A stretch of 64,000 bases of DNA, taken from positions 1 through 64,000 of the forward strand of contig NZ_JAIUZP010000012.1 in the NCBI RefSeq assembly GCF_020171315.1. Reading direction: 5' to 3'. Position numbers and translations under genes: made by a program. Shown here in pieces: positions 46,218 to 54,349 of this stretch; position 1 is the stretch's first letter, and every line of letters starts with the position of its first letter. The notes below the pieces were generated by a model, which was not told where the DNA came from, ran no database searches, and saw nothing but the letters and a program-made list of their open reading frames with translations. This stretch comes from Pseudooceanicola nanhaiensis (GTDB lineage: Bacteria; Pseudomonadota; Alphaproteobacteria; Rhodobacterales; Rhodobacteraceae).

Positions 46218-46248
46218 AGAGAGGCAGTCCACCCGGGCTGCCTCTTTC
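46218..46248 (+). terminator. Intrinsic terminator after the amidohydrolase gene
   Basis: The stem AGAGGCAG / CTGCCTCT (46220-46227 and 46238-46245) is followed by TTCTC. The rest of the gap to 46420 is AT-richer and probably carries the promoter of the next gene. Confidence 0.7.
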
Positions 46249-46420
46249 TCATTGCGCGCCTGAACTGCCCGGACAGGGCCGTCCGGGTGCGGCGTTTGGT
46301 GCAACCCCGTTATGCGAAAGCAATTTTCCTGCGCTATACGGGTTACAGGCGATCCAACGTTGCGTTAACGAGCCGTGTTTCCGCAACGGATACGACTTTA
46401 ACGAAACTGGAATCCCTCCC

Positions 46421-47725
46421 ATGCCCAACGGTACCACCCTCGAGGTGCCCGCTGGTGCGGCAAGGACCGCGACGCCGTCCAACTCCCCGGCCCGCGTCCT
46501 GCTGGCCAGCCTCATCGGCACCACCATCGAATTCTTCGACTTCTACGTTTACGCGACCGCCGCCGTGCTGGTCTTCCCGTCGCTGTTCTTCCCCAACAGC
46601 GACCCGATGACCGCGCTTCTGGCCTCCTTCGCGACCTTCTCCATCGCCTTCTTCGCCCGTCCCTTCGGCGCGATCGTCTTTGGCCACTACGGCGACCGGA
46701 TCGGCCGCAAGGCCACGCTGGTCGCGGCCCTGCTGACGATGGGCATCTCGACCGTGGTGATCGGCTTGCTGCCGACCTACGAAACCATTGGCGTTGTCGC
46801 GCCGCTGCTGCTGGCGCTCTGCCGCTTCGGCCAGGGCTTCGGCCTCGGCGGGGAGTGGGGCGGTGCCGTGCTGATGGCGACCGAAAACGCCCCCGAGGGC
46901 AAGCGCAGCTGGTACGGGATGTTCCCGCAGCTTGGCGCGCCCGTGGGCCTCTTCCTGTCCTCCGGCATGTTCTGGATCCTGCTGCACTTCATGCCGCAGG
47001 AAGACCTGCTGTCCTGGGGCTGGCGCGTGCCCTTCCTGTCCTCGATCGTGCTGATCGTGGTCGGTATGTGGGTGCGTCTGTCGATCACCGAAACGCCGGA
47101 TTTCCAGAAGGCCATCGAGAAGGAAGAGCGGGTCTCCGTGCCCGTGGTCGAGGTCTTCAAGAACCACAAGCTCAGCCTCGTGCTGGGGACCTTCGTGGCG
47201 CTGGCGACCTTCGTGCTGTTCTACATCGGCACCGCCTACCTGCTGTCCTACAACGTCAAGGTCGTGGGCATTCCCTTCCTCGACGCGCTGGAAATCCAGC
47301 TCTGGGGGGCGATCGTCTTCGGTCTCTTCATCCCGGTGGCGGGCAAGCTGGCAGATCGCTTCGGCCGTCGTCAGGTGCTGACCGTGACCACGATCCTGAT
47401 CGCGCTCTTCTCCTTCCTCGTGCCGGTGCTGATGACCGACAACGAAGGCCGCATCTTTGCCTTCGTGACGCTGGCGATGCTGCTCATGGGGCTGACCTAC
47501 GGCCTGATCGGGACCGCGCTTGCCGCGCCCTTCCCGACCCATGTGCGCTACACCGGCTCGTCGATCACCTTCAACTTCGCGGGGATCTTCGGGGCCTCGC
47601 TGGCGCCCTACATCGCGACCTACCTTCAGTCGCACTACGGCATGGCCTATGTCGGCTACTACCTGCTGGCCGCCGCGCTGATCACGCTGCTCTGCATCTT
47701 CGCCTCGGCGAAGGGCAAGGTGTGA
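46421..47725 (+). CDS. MFS transporter, metabolite:H+ symporter (MHS) family
   Basis: A 434-aa protein with twelve predicted membrane helices. The MHS hallmarks are TTIEFFDFYVYATAAVLVF in helix 1, ARPFGAIVFGHYGDRIGRKA in loop 2-3 and LGGEWGGAVLMATENAPEGK in helix 5. The family (ProP, ShiA, KgtP, PcaT-like) imports organic acids, betaines or aromatic acids with protons. It is a single gene between the amidohydrolase and a convergent hydrolase, so its substrate may belong to the same pathway. Confidence 0.9.
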   Translation: MPNGTTLEVPAGAARTATPSNSPARVLLASLIGTTIEFFDFYVYATAAVLVFPSLFFPNSDPMTALLASFATFSIAFFARPFGAIVFGHYGDRIGRKATLVAALLTMGISTVVIGLLPTYETIGVVAPLLLALCRFGQGFGLGGEWGGAVLMATENAPEGKRSWYGMFPQLGAPVGLFLSSGMFWILLHFMPQEDLLSWGWRVPFLSSIVLIVVGMWVRLSITETPDFQKAIEKEERVSVPVVEVFKNHKLSLVLGTFVALATFVLFYIGTAYLLSYNVKVVGIPFLDALEIQLWGAIVFGLFIPVAGKLADRFGRRQVLTVTTILIALFSFLVPVLMTDNEGRIFAFVTLAMLLMGLTYGLIGTALAAPFPTHVRYTGSSITFNFAGIFGASLAPYIATYLQSHYGMAYVGYYLLAAALITLLCIFASAKGKV

Positions 47726-47754
47726 TCCGGGCCTGATAGGGTCGAGACAATGAG

Positions 47755-47781
47755 AAAGGCCGCCCTTCGGGGCGGCCTTTT
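47755..47781. terminator. Bidirectional intrinsic terminator
   Basis: The stem AAAGGCCGCCC / GGGCGGCCTTT has a TTCG tetraloop and is followed by T. It lies between the convergent MHS transporter and phosphotriesterase-like genes. Confidence 0.9.
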
Positions 47782-47817
47782 GCGTTGCGGTCTCGCGTCT
47801 TCCGACGCGCCCGGGCG

Positions 47818-48864
47818 TCAGACGAAGGTCAGCAGCCTGCGCGGCGTTTCCACCATGATCCGGGTGATCTCCGCCTCGGTGAAACCGCGCCGCCGCATCA
47901 GCGGCAGGACGTTGGCAAAGATATGCTGGAAGCCATGCCCGCCGAACCGCTCCAGCCGCCCCTTGGTGCAGATGTCGTGGCTGATCAGGATCTGGTCGAG
48001 GTGCCCGCGCGCGATCAGCTTGCGCAGCCATTGCAGACGCACGCCGTCGTTGGGCAGGTCGATGTCCGGGTTGGGCCAGTAGTAGGTCGTCTCCCAGCCG
48101 AAGAGATCGTATTCGATCACCACGCCTGTATCGGCGAGGCGGAAGAGCGTGTCTTCATCAAAGATCGTCCGGTCGATATGGCTGAGGATCACGCGGTCCA
48201 TCGGCGCGCCCCGGGCGGCGCAGAAGGCGGCCACCTCCTGCGGCTGGTCCTTCATCCGCCCCGGGTGGACGTTGAGCGCGGCCCCGGTGGCCGCCTGCGC
48301 CGCAAGCGCGCCCTCCATCACCCGCTTCTCCTGATCGGTCCAGGGGGTCTGGCAGCCGATCTCGCCGATGATGCCCGCCCGGGCGCTGTCGCCCCATGCG
48401 CTGTCGAGGATCTGCCCGCTGATCTCCTCGGCGAAGCTTTCGGCCGAACGCTCGGCATTGGCCGCGTCCTGATAGGCGTTCACGTAGTGGCCCGAGCCCA
48501 TGATGATCGGCAGCCCCGTGCGCTCCGACACAGAGCGCAGCATGGCTGGCCGGGGGCCGAGGCCGCCCACGGTCAGGTCCACCACGGTGCGCCCGCCTGC
48601 CTTCTTCATCTCCGCCAGTTCGGTGACGACGATGTCCTCGCTCTCGATCCGGAACTCGTCCGAGAAGAACTCCTGCCCGTAGCGCGCCCGGAAGCAGTTG
48701 CACATGTCGAGCGGCTCGTGCCGCATGTCCTCCTGCGCCAGATGCGGCGGCGTCAGGTCGATGAAGAGATGTTCGTGCATCAGCACCTGACCGAGGTCCG
48801 CCGGGTCGATCAGCCCGGTGACGGTCTGGACCTTGCCGGTCAGGTCGGAACGGGTCAGCGCCAT
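47818..48864 (-). CDS. Phosphotriesterase-family metal hydrolase
   Basis: A 348-aa TIM-barrel protein. The binuclear metal ligands are visible in order: LMHEHLFIDL (HxH), GIIGEIGCQTPWT (Glu where true phosphotriesterases have carboxylated Lys), ALNVHPGR, ILSHIDRTIF and LISHDICTKG (Asp). The Glu form is common in lactonase- and esterase-like members, so organophosphate hydrolysis should not be assumed. Its start is 1 bp from the stop of the upstream aminotransferase gene, so they form an operon. Confidence 0.88.
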   Translation of the reverse strand: MALTRSDLTGKVQTVTGLIDPADLGQVLMHEHLFIDLTPPHLAQEDMRHEPLDMCNCFRARYGQEFFSDEFRIESEDIVVTELAEMKKAGGRTVVDLTVGGLGPRPAMLRSVSERTGLPIIMGSGHYVNAYQDAANAERSAESFAEEISGQILDSAWGDSARAGIIGEIGCQTPWTDQEKRVMEGALAAQAATGAALNVHPGRMKDQPQEVAAFCAARGAPMDRVILSHIDRTIFDEDTLFRLADTGVVIEYDLFGWETTYYWPNPDIDLPNDGVRLQWLRKLIARGHLDQILISHDICTKGRLERFGGHGFQHIFANVLPLMRRRGFTEAEITRIMVETPRRLLTFV

Positions 48865-48865
48865 C

Positions 48866-50161
48866 TCAGGCCTCCTCGGTCAGCATGTCGCGGTGGCGCA
48901 GCAGGAAGGCCTCCGCCGCCGCAAGAAATCCCTGCGTCTCTTCCTGACCCAATGGCAGCGACAGCGCAATGAGCCCGCGTGCGGCGAAGTAGTAGCCTGC
49001 CTCCAGCATCTCGAACTGGAGCAGGCGGCGCAGCAGCTCGGCCCGCTCCGGCTGGGCAGAGACGCCGTGGATGTTCATGATCGACCCGAGGCCCGAGACA
49101 CGATACGGCGCCGCATGGCGCGTGAACAGCTCCGTCAGGGCGGTGCGGAAGGCCTCGCCGCGGTCAAAGAGTGCCTCCAGCGCCTCAGCCGTCAGCAGGT
49201 GGTCGCAGGCGGCGATCCCTGCCGACATGGTCAGCGTGTTGTTGTTGAACGTGCCTGCGTGGGGCAGGGCGCCGGGCGTGGCGGGATCGAACCGGGCCAT
49301 CAACTCGCGCCGCCCGCCAAAGGCCCCGAAGGCCAGCCCGCCGCCGAAGAACTTGCCGATGACCGTCAGGTCCGGCGTGATCCCCAGCCGGTCCTGCATC
49401 CCGCCACGGGCCATCCGTGCTGTCTGCACCTCGTCGAAGATCAGCACGGCGCCGGCCTCGGCCGTCAGGCGCCGCGCGGCCGCGAGGAACGCAGGCGTGC
49501 CCGGGGCGCAGCCGCCCGCGCCCAGCATCGGCTCCACCACCAGCGCGGCGATGTCCGTGTGCGCAGCAAAGGCCGCCTCCAGCGCGGAGACGTCGTTGTA
49601 GGGCAGCACCAGCCAGTCGTGCGGGGCGTTGACCGGCGATCCGCCGCCGCCAAAGCTCATCAGCCCGCCGTGGTAGCCGCCGTCGAAGACCACGATACGC
49701 CCCCGGCCCGTGACGGCCTTGGCAAGGGCCACGGCCATCAGGTTGGCCTCGGTCCCCGAGTTGCAGAACCGCAAGAGGTCCATCGAGGGGAAGCGTGCCA
49801 CCAGGCGTTCCGCCAGCCCGATCTCGGCCTCGGTATGAGAGGAGAGGTTGATGCCCTTGGCATGGGCCTCGGCCACGGCCTGCGCCAGCAGGGGCGAGGA
49901 ATGGCCGAAGATGCCCGCGGTGAACTCGCCAAGGAAATCGACGAAGCTGTGGCCATCCACGTCGGTCAGGCGGCAGCCGGTGCCGGAAGCGATGCAGAGC
50001 GGGAAGGGCCCGGACCAGAGCGAGGACCGCGTATTGCCCCCGGGCATCACCGCGCGGGCCTGCTCCAGACGGGCGCGGCTGGTCGGGTGGTTGTCCTCGT
50101 AGCGGCCCTCAGCCAGAGCGAAGGCGCGACCAAGGGCGCTGTTGGGCAGGGAGGGCGTCAT
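48866..50161 (-). CDS. Class III aminotransferase (glutamate-1-semialdehyde-aminomutase-like)
   Basis: A 431-aa PLP enzyme. VMPGGNTRSSLWSGPFPLCI and DVDGHSFVDFLGEFTAGIFG are typical of the GSAM-like subgroup. RFCNSGTEANLMAVALAKA and DGGYHGG bind the cofactor phosphate, IFDEVQTAR carries the Asp, and the Schiff-base Lys is in LTVIGKFFGGGLAFGAFGG. It is not HemL itself, since it lies in a catabolic setting and the sequence diverges. It probably moves an amino group of an intermediate in the pathway served by the phosphotriesterase-like hydrolase. It is divergent from the TetR gene. Confidence 0.9.
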   Translation of the reverse strand: MTPSLPNSALGRAFALAEGRYEDNHPTSRARLEQARAVMPGGNTRSSLWSGPFPLCIASGTGCRLTDVDGHSFVDFLGEFTAGIFGHSSPLLAQAVAEAHAKGINLSSHTEAEIGLAERLVARFPSMDLLRFCNSGTEANLMAVALAKAVTGRGRIVVFDGGYHGGLMSFGGGGSPVNAPHDWLVLPYNDVSALEAAFAAHTDIAALVVEPMLGAGGCAPGTPAFLAAARRLTAEAGAVLIFDEVQTARMARGGMQDRLGITPDLTVIGKFFGGGLAFGAFGGRRELMARFDPATPGALPHAGTFNNNTLTMSAGIAACDHLLTAEALEALFDRGEAFRTALTELFTRHAAPYRVSGLGSIMNIHGVSAQPERAELLRRLLQFEMLEAGYYFAARGLIALSLPLGQEETQGFLAAAEAFLLRHRDMLTEEA

Positions 50162-50222
50162 GCGGGGGTCTCACACATGGATCGTTGAACCTTCGGCTGT
50201 GACGGGCGCACTTCCTCATCGT

Positions 50223-50235
50223 TATACGGCGTATA
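50223..50235. promoter_or_regulatory. Candidate TetR operator
   Basis: TATAC-GGC-GTATA is a perfect 13-bp inverted repeat in the 188-bp gap between the divergent aminotransferase and TetR genes, and is AT-rich against a GC-rich background. It is well placed to overlap the promoter of the aminotransferase operon. Binding by the adjacent TetR protein is inferred. Confidence 0.55.
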
Positions 50236-50349
50236 GCATTCCTGCAAGTCTCTCCGACGCCATAGAGCGCCACGTCGCGCTGGACTCGCGTCAGGTGCGA
50301 CCATAACGTGCAAAGCCGGGGACGATTGCGACCATGAAGGGGGAGCTCC

Positions 50350-51081
50350 ATGGCGGATGGTATGGGTACTGGCGTTGAAGACGCCGCGACGGCCGGGGGG
50401 CGCAAACGCGCGGGACGGGCAGAACTGTCACCGGAGAAGGTGCTGGCGAAAGCCATCGAGGTGATTGACAGCGACGGGCTGGAGGCATTCTCGATGCGCC
50501 ATCTGGCCAAGGGTCTGGGCGTAACGCCCATGGCGCTCTACTGGCATTATCCCAAGCGGCACGACCTTGTGCGCGCAGTGGTGGCAGAGGTGCTTGCGGG
50601 TGTCGTTCCGGCGACGGCCACCCACTGGGAGGAATGGCTGCGCGATTACATGCACCGCTTCCGGGCGGCCATCACGCGCCATCCCAACGTGGCCCCGCTG
50701 ATCGGCGGCCAGCTGATTTCCAACGTCTCGGGCAATCTCGACATGATCGAGGCGCTGCTGACCCGCCTGCAGGAGGCCGGCGTGCCTGACCACAAGATGG
50801 TGCAGGCCTACAACAGCGTCATCGGCGGCATGGTCGGCTTCGTCTCGCAGGAATTCGCGCTCGTGCCCTCCAGTTCCGACGACGGCTGGGACGGGCGGAT
50901 GAAGGAAGTGATCGGCGGGATCGATGCCGAGCGTCATCCGCATCTCCACGCGATGCGGTCGCGCATGGAAAACCGCAGTTTCATCCTGCGGTGGGAAAAT
51001 GGCGCGACACGCCCGATGGATGACAGCTTCGACACCTTCACCGAGGTGATGATCGCAGGCATCCGCGCGTTGACCGTCTGA
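50350..51081 (+). CDS. TetR-family regulator
   Basis: A 243-aa regulator. The N-terminal DNA-binding domain spans about residues 26-75 (LSPEKVLAKAIEVIDSDGLE, AFSMRHLAKGLGVTPMALYW, HYPKRHDLVRAVV). The all-helical C-terminal domain is of the TetR_C type. It is divergent from the aminotransferase/phosphotriesterase operon with a palindrome between, so it is the likely repressor of that operon. The ligand is unknown. GGGGGAGC precedes the ATG. Confidence 0.9.
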   Translation: MADGMGTGVEDAATAGGRKRAGRAELSPEKVLAKAIEVIDSDGLEAFSMRHLAKGLGVTPMALYWHYPKRHDLVRAVVAEVLAGVVPATATHWEEWLRDYMHRFRAAITRHPNVAPLIGGQLISNVSGNLDMIEALLTRLQEAGVPDHKMVQAYNSVIGGMVGFVSQEFALVPSSSDDGWDGRMKEVIGGIDAERHPHLHAMRSRMENRSFILRWENGATRPMDDSFDTFTEVMIAGIRALTV

Positions 51082-51151
51082 GGCGGTCAGCCGCACGGGA
51101 CGCGGCCCGCCCCGCTACCGGGCAACGATCCGGGGGCAGGGCCGCGCGACG

Positions 51152-51916
51152 TTAGCCAACGATATGATAGCCGCCGTCGATGTAATGCACGTCGCCGGTG
51201 ATCGTCTTCGCGCCGTCGGAGGCCAGGAAGGCCGCATAGGCCCCCACGTCCTCCAGCGTGGCGAGGTGGTGCATCGGCACCTTCTCGGCGTTCTTCGCCA
51301 GCAGGTCATCGAAATGGCCGATGCCGCTGGCGGCGCGGGTCTTAAGCGGCCCGGGGGAGAGGGCGTTCACCCGGATGCCTTTTTCACCCAGTTCGGCGGC
51401 CATGTACTTGGTGACGGATTCCAGCGCGGCCTTCACCGGGCCCATGACGTTGTAGTTCTCCACCACCTTCTCGGCGCCGTAGTAGCTGACCGTCATGCAG
51501 CTGCCGCCGGAGGTCATCAGCGGCTCTGACTTGCGCACGAGGTGGAGGAAGGAGCCGACGGAGATGTCCATCGCCATCTGGAACCCGCCGCGCGAACAAT
51601 CCGTGACGCGGCCATGCAGGTCGTCCTTGGGGCAGAAGGCGATGGAGTGCAGCAGGATGTCGAGCTGCCCCCACTCCTCGGTCAGCGTGTCGAAGAGCGC
51701 GTCGATCTGCGCCTCTTCGGTCACGTCGAGCGGGGCGAAGACCTTGGCGCCAAGGGCCTCGGCCAGCGGGCGCACATGGGGTTCGGCCTTGGCGTTGAGA
51801 TAGGTCACGGCCAGTTCGGCCCCGGCCTCCTTCAACGCCTTGGCGCAGCCCCAGGCCACGGACTGGTCGTTCGCGATACCGACGATGAGCGCCTTGCGGC
51901 CTTCGAGAGAGAACAT
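51152..51916 (-). CDS. fabI: Enoyl-[acyl-carrier-protein] reductase (NADH), FabI
   Basis: A 254-aa short-chain dehydrogenase of the FabI type, which makes the last reduction in each cycle of fatty-acid elongation. The cofactor block is KALIVGIANDQSVAWGCAKA, the core LLHSIAFCPKDDLHGRVTDC, the catalytic Tyr/Lys pair YNVMGPVK (Y-x6-K), and LSPGPLKTRAASGIGHFDDL is the substrate-loop region. Y-x6-K rather than Y-x3-K is diagnostic. The ATG at 51916 is the family start. It is a single gene, in keeping with a housekeeping role. Confidence 0.93.
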   Translation of the reverse strand: MFSLEGRKALIVGIANDQSVAWGCAKALKEAGAELAVTYLNAKAEPHVRPLAEALGAKVFAPLDVTEEAQIDALFDTLTEEWGQLDILLHSIAFCPKDDLHGRVTDCSRGGFQMAMDISVGSFLHLVRKSEPLMTSGGSCMTVSYYGAEKVVENYNVMGPVKAALESVTKYMAAELGEKGIRVNALSPGPLKTRAASGIGHFDDLLAKNAEKVPMHHLATLEDVGAYAAFLASDGAKTITGDVHYIDGGYHIVG

Positions 51917-52063
51917 GGGGACCTCCGGACTGGATAAAGACAGGTCCTGTGTCGCGCGTCGCGGTGGCAAACGCGTAACGAAAAATGCCGCAACGCGGCG
52001 TAAGCCGGCGCCGCGGCGCGTGGCTGCCGATTTCCGGGGCGTCCTGCCGCCGCCTGCGGCAGG

Positions 52064-52825
52064 TCAGGGCAGAATGCGTCGCAGGCCCGATTGCACCTTC
52101 AGCAGCGGCGGCAGGAACTCTGCCACCACCGTCTCCGGCCCGTCCTGCGTCGCCGCGAAGCCGGTGTTCAGCGCCGCCACCACGCGGCCCGCGCTGTTGT
52201 AGAGCGGGATCGCGAGAGAGCGCAGGCCCAGCTCGATCTCCTGGTCGATGACGGCATAGCCATCGGCGCGGACCTGCGCCAATCGGGCCATGATCTCCTC
52301 CGGGTCGCTGAGCGAGCGCGGTGTGCGCGGGCTGAGGTCAGAGCGTTCGATCACTGCGCGGGCCTCCTCCTCGGGCAGGGCGGCCAACAAGATGCGCCCC
52401 ATCGAGGTGCAATGGGCGGGCAGGCGCGAGCCGGGCATCAGGCCGATCGACATCACCCGGCGCTGCGCCGCACGGGCGAGGTAGACGATCTCCGTCTCGT
52501 CGAGGATCGAGACCGAGGTCGACTGCCCGATCTGGTCCGAAAGCTGGTCCAGCCACGGCTGCACGATATGGGGCAGGGGCAGGGCCGCCAGCGCCCCCAT
52601 CCCCAGCCGCATCACCCGGGGCGTCAGCTGGAAGAACTTGCCGTCGTAATCCGCATAGCCCAGCCGGTGCAGCGTCAGCAGGCAGCGCCGCGCCGTGGCC
52701 CGGTCGAGCCCCGTCGACTCGGCCGCCTCAGAGATAGACAGCCGGGGGTGATCGGCGCTGAAACACTCGATCACCTGCAGTCCTTTCGCCAGCGAGGCGA
52801 TGAAATCGGTCGACTTGTTCACCAT
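52064..52825 (-). CDS. pcaR: IclR-family regulator, PcaR/PcaU-like
   Basis: A 253-aa IclR protein. The N-terminal winged helix is FIASLAKGLQVIECFSADHP, then SISEAAESTGLDRATARRCL (residues 6-50). The effector domain has STSVSILDETEIVYLARAAQ, the form seen in beta-ketoadipate regulators PcaR, PcaU and PobR. It is divergent from pcaIJF with a 130-bp gap, so it most likely activates that operon with beta-ketoadipate or protocatechuate as inducer. ATG at 52825 (MVNKSTDFIASLAKGL) is preferred to the longer frame. Confidence 0.9.
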   Translation of the reverse strand: MVNKSTDFIASLAKGLQVIECFSADHPRLSISEAAESTGLDRATARRCLLTLHRLGYADYDGKFFQLTPRVMRLGMGALAALPLPHIVQPWLDQLSDQIGQSTSVSILDETEIVYLARAAQRRVMSIGLMPGSRLPAHCTSMGRILLAALPEEEARAVIERSDLSPRTPRSLSDPEEIMARLAQVRADGYAVIDQEIELGLRSLAIPLYNSAGRVVAALNTGFAATQDGPETVVAEFLPPLLKVQSGLRRILP

Positions 52826-52955
52826 GCGCACAAACGAAGCCGCAGTATGAACAAATGTCAATATGCGCACGGGGGCGATGGTCATACGGCTGTTACGGGG
52901 CTAGCAACATGCCGCTGCGGCGGCCTTCCGGGCGGCCGCGACAGAGGAGAATGCC
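52826..52955. promoter_or_regulatory. pcaR-pcaI divergent control region
   Basis: The octamer ATGCGCAC occurs twice in direct orientation (52824-52831 and 52863-52870), 39 bp apart. IclR regulators of this pathway bind repeated 10-bp motifs, so these are operator candidates. GAGGAGAATGCC before 52956 is the pcaI ribosome-binding site. Confidence 0.45.
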
Positions 52956-53663
52956 ATGGACAAGACACTCGCCACCCTGGCGGAGACCGTCGCGGATATC
53001 CCCGACGGCGCCACGGTCATGATCGGCGGCTTCGGCGGCTCCGGCGCGCCGGTAGAGCTGATCCACGCCCTGATCGACGCCGGTCCCAAGGACCTGACCG
53101 TGATCAACAACAACGCTGGCACCGGCCGGATCGGGATCGCCGCGATGATCGACGCCGGCATGGTCCGGAAGATGATCTGCTCCTTCCCCAAGTCGTCGGA
53201 CCCGCGCGCCTTCACCGAGCGCTACCTCGCCGGCGAGATCGAGCTGGAACTGGTGCCGCAGGGCACGCTGGCCGAGCGTATCCGCGCCGCGGGCGCAGGG
53301 ATCCCGGCCTTCTACACGCCGACCTCCTACGGGACCGAACTGGCCGAGGGCAAACCTGTCCATGAGTTCGACGGGCGGCCCTATGTGCAGGAACGCTGGC
53401 TCAAGGCCGACTACGCGCTGGTCAAGGCCGAGCTGGGCGATGCCATGGGCAACCTGACCTATCGGCTGGCCGCGCGGAACTTCAACCCGATCATGTGCAT
53501 GGCGGCCACCACCACCATCGCGCAGGTGTCCAAGATCGTGCCGGTCGGCGGGATCGACGCCGAGCAGGTGATCACCCCCGGCATCTTCGTCAACCGCGTC
53601 GTCGAAGTGCCGAACCCGCAGCAGGAAGAGCTGCTGATCCGTTCGGGAGCGACCTACGCATGA
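52956..53663 (+). CDS. pcaI: 3-oxoadipate CoA-transferase, alpha subunit
   Basis: A 235-aa class I CoA-transferase subunit. GATVMIGGFGGSGAPVELIH binds CoA near the N-terminus, and INNNAGTGRIGIAAMIDAGM and FTERYLAGEIELELVPQGTL follow the family pattern. With PcaJ it makes 3-oxoadipyl-CoA from 3-oxoadipate and succinyl-CoA. The stop overlaps the pcaJ start by 4 bp (ATGA). It is the first gene of pcaIJF. Other 3-oxoacid CoA-transferases share the fold; the thiolase downstream supports the Pca assignment. Confidence 0.92.
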   Translation: MDKTLATLAETVADIPDGATVMIGGFGGSGAPVELIHALIDAGPKDLTVINNNAGTGRIGIAAMIDAGMVRKMICSFPKSSDPRAFTERYLAGEIELELVPQGTLAERIRAAGAGIPAFYTPTSYGTELAEGKPVHEFDGRPYVQERWLKADYALVKAELGDAMGNLTYRLAARNFNPIMCMAATTTIAQVSKIVPVGGIDAEQVITPGIFVNRVVEVPNPQQEELLIRSGATYA

Positions 53664-54337
53664 TGGACGATATCAAACTTTCCAACGACCAGATCGCCTG
53701 GCGTGCCGCGCAGGACATCGAGGACGGCGCCTATGTGAACCTTGGCATCGGCTTCCCGGAGAAGGTGGCGCAATTCACCGTCGAGGGCCGCGAGCCGGTG
53801 TTCCACTCCGAGAACGGTGTGCTGGGCTTCGGCCCCGCGCCGAAACCGGGCGAAGAGGACTGGGACCTGATCAACGCCGGCAAGAAGGCCGTGACGCTGA
53901 AGCCGGGTGCTGCCTTCTTCCACCACGCCGACAGCTTCTCGATGGTGCGCGGTGGCCACCTCGACGTGGCGATCCTCGGCGCGCTGCAGGTGGCCCAGAC
54001 CGGTGACCTCGCCAACTGGCGCGTGGGCAACAAGGGCGTGCCCGCCGTGGGTGGGGCCATGGACCTCGTGCACGGGGCCAAGCGCGTGGCGGTGATCACC
54101 GATCACGTCACCAAGAACGGCGACCCCAAGCTGGTCGAGACCTGCACCTTCCCGCTGACCGGCGTGCAATGCGTGACCCGGGTCTACACCTCGCTCGCCG
54201 TGGTCGACATCGAGGACGGCCATTTCGTCCTGCGCGAGAAGCTGCCGCAGATCAGCTTCGACGAGCTGCAGGCCGTGACCGGGGCCGCGCTGAAGACCCA
54301 GGGCGAGGTCGGCGACCTCGTCGTGCCGGAACTCTGA
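53660..54337 (+). CDS. pcaJ: 3-oxoadipate CoA-transferase, beta subunit
   Basis: A 225-aa subunit starting MMDDIKLSNDQIAWRAAQDI. The catalytic Glu is in the SENG motif (EPVFHSENGVLGFG), which forms the covalent CoA thioester. GAYVNLGIGFPEKV and RGGHLDVAILGALQVAQTGD are conserved. It forms the enzyme with PcaI. pcaF begins 13 bp later after GGAGGAGGAAAG, a strong ribosome-binding site. Confidence 0.93.
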   Translation: MMDDIKLSNDQIAWRAAQDIEDGAYVNLGIGFPEKVAQFTVEGREPVFHSENGVLGFGPAPKPGEEDWDLINAGKKAVTLKPGAAFFHHADSFSMVRGGHLDVAILGALQVAQTGDLANWRVGNKGVPAVGGAMDLVHGAKRVAVITDHVTKNGDPKLVETCTFPLTGVQCVTRVYTSLAVVDIEDGHFVLREKLPQISFDELQAVTGAALKTQGEVGDLVVPEL

Positions 54338-54349
54338 GGAGGAGGAAAG

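Noticed and set aside
43268-46252. A 994-codon open frame on the minus strand
   Set aside because: It is antisense to the binding-protein and amidohydrolase genes, both of which have full family motifs; it has no motif of its own.
47818-48864. Organophosphate-degrading phosphotriesterase
   Set aside because: The bridging residue is Glu in IGEIG rather than the carboxylated Lys of true phosphotriesterases, so only the family name is supported.
48866-50161. hemL (glutamate-1-semialdehyde aminomutase)
   Set aside because: The enzyme is in the GSAM-like subgroup but sits in a catabolic operon with a TetR regulator; heme synthesis is not supported by context.
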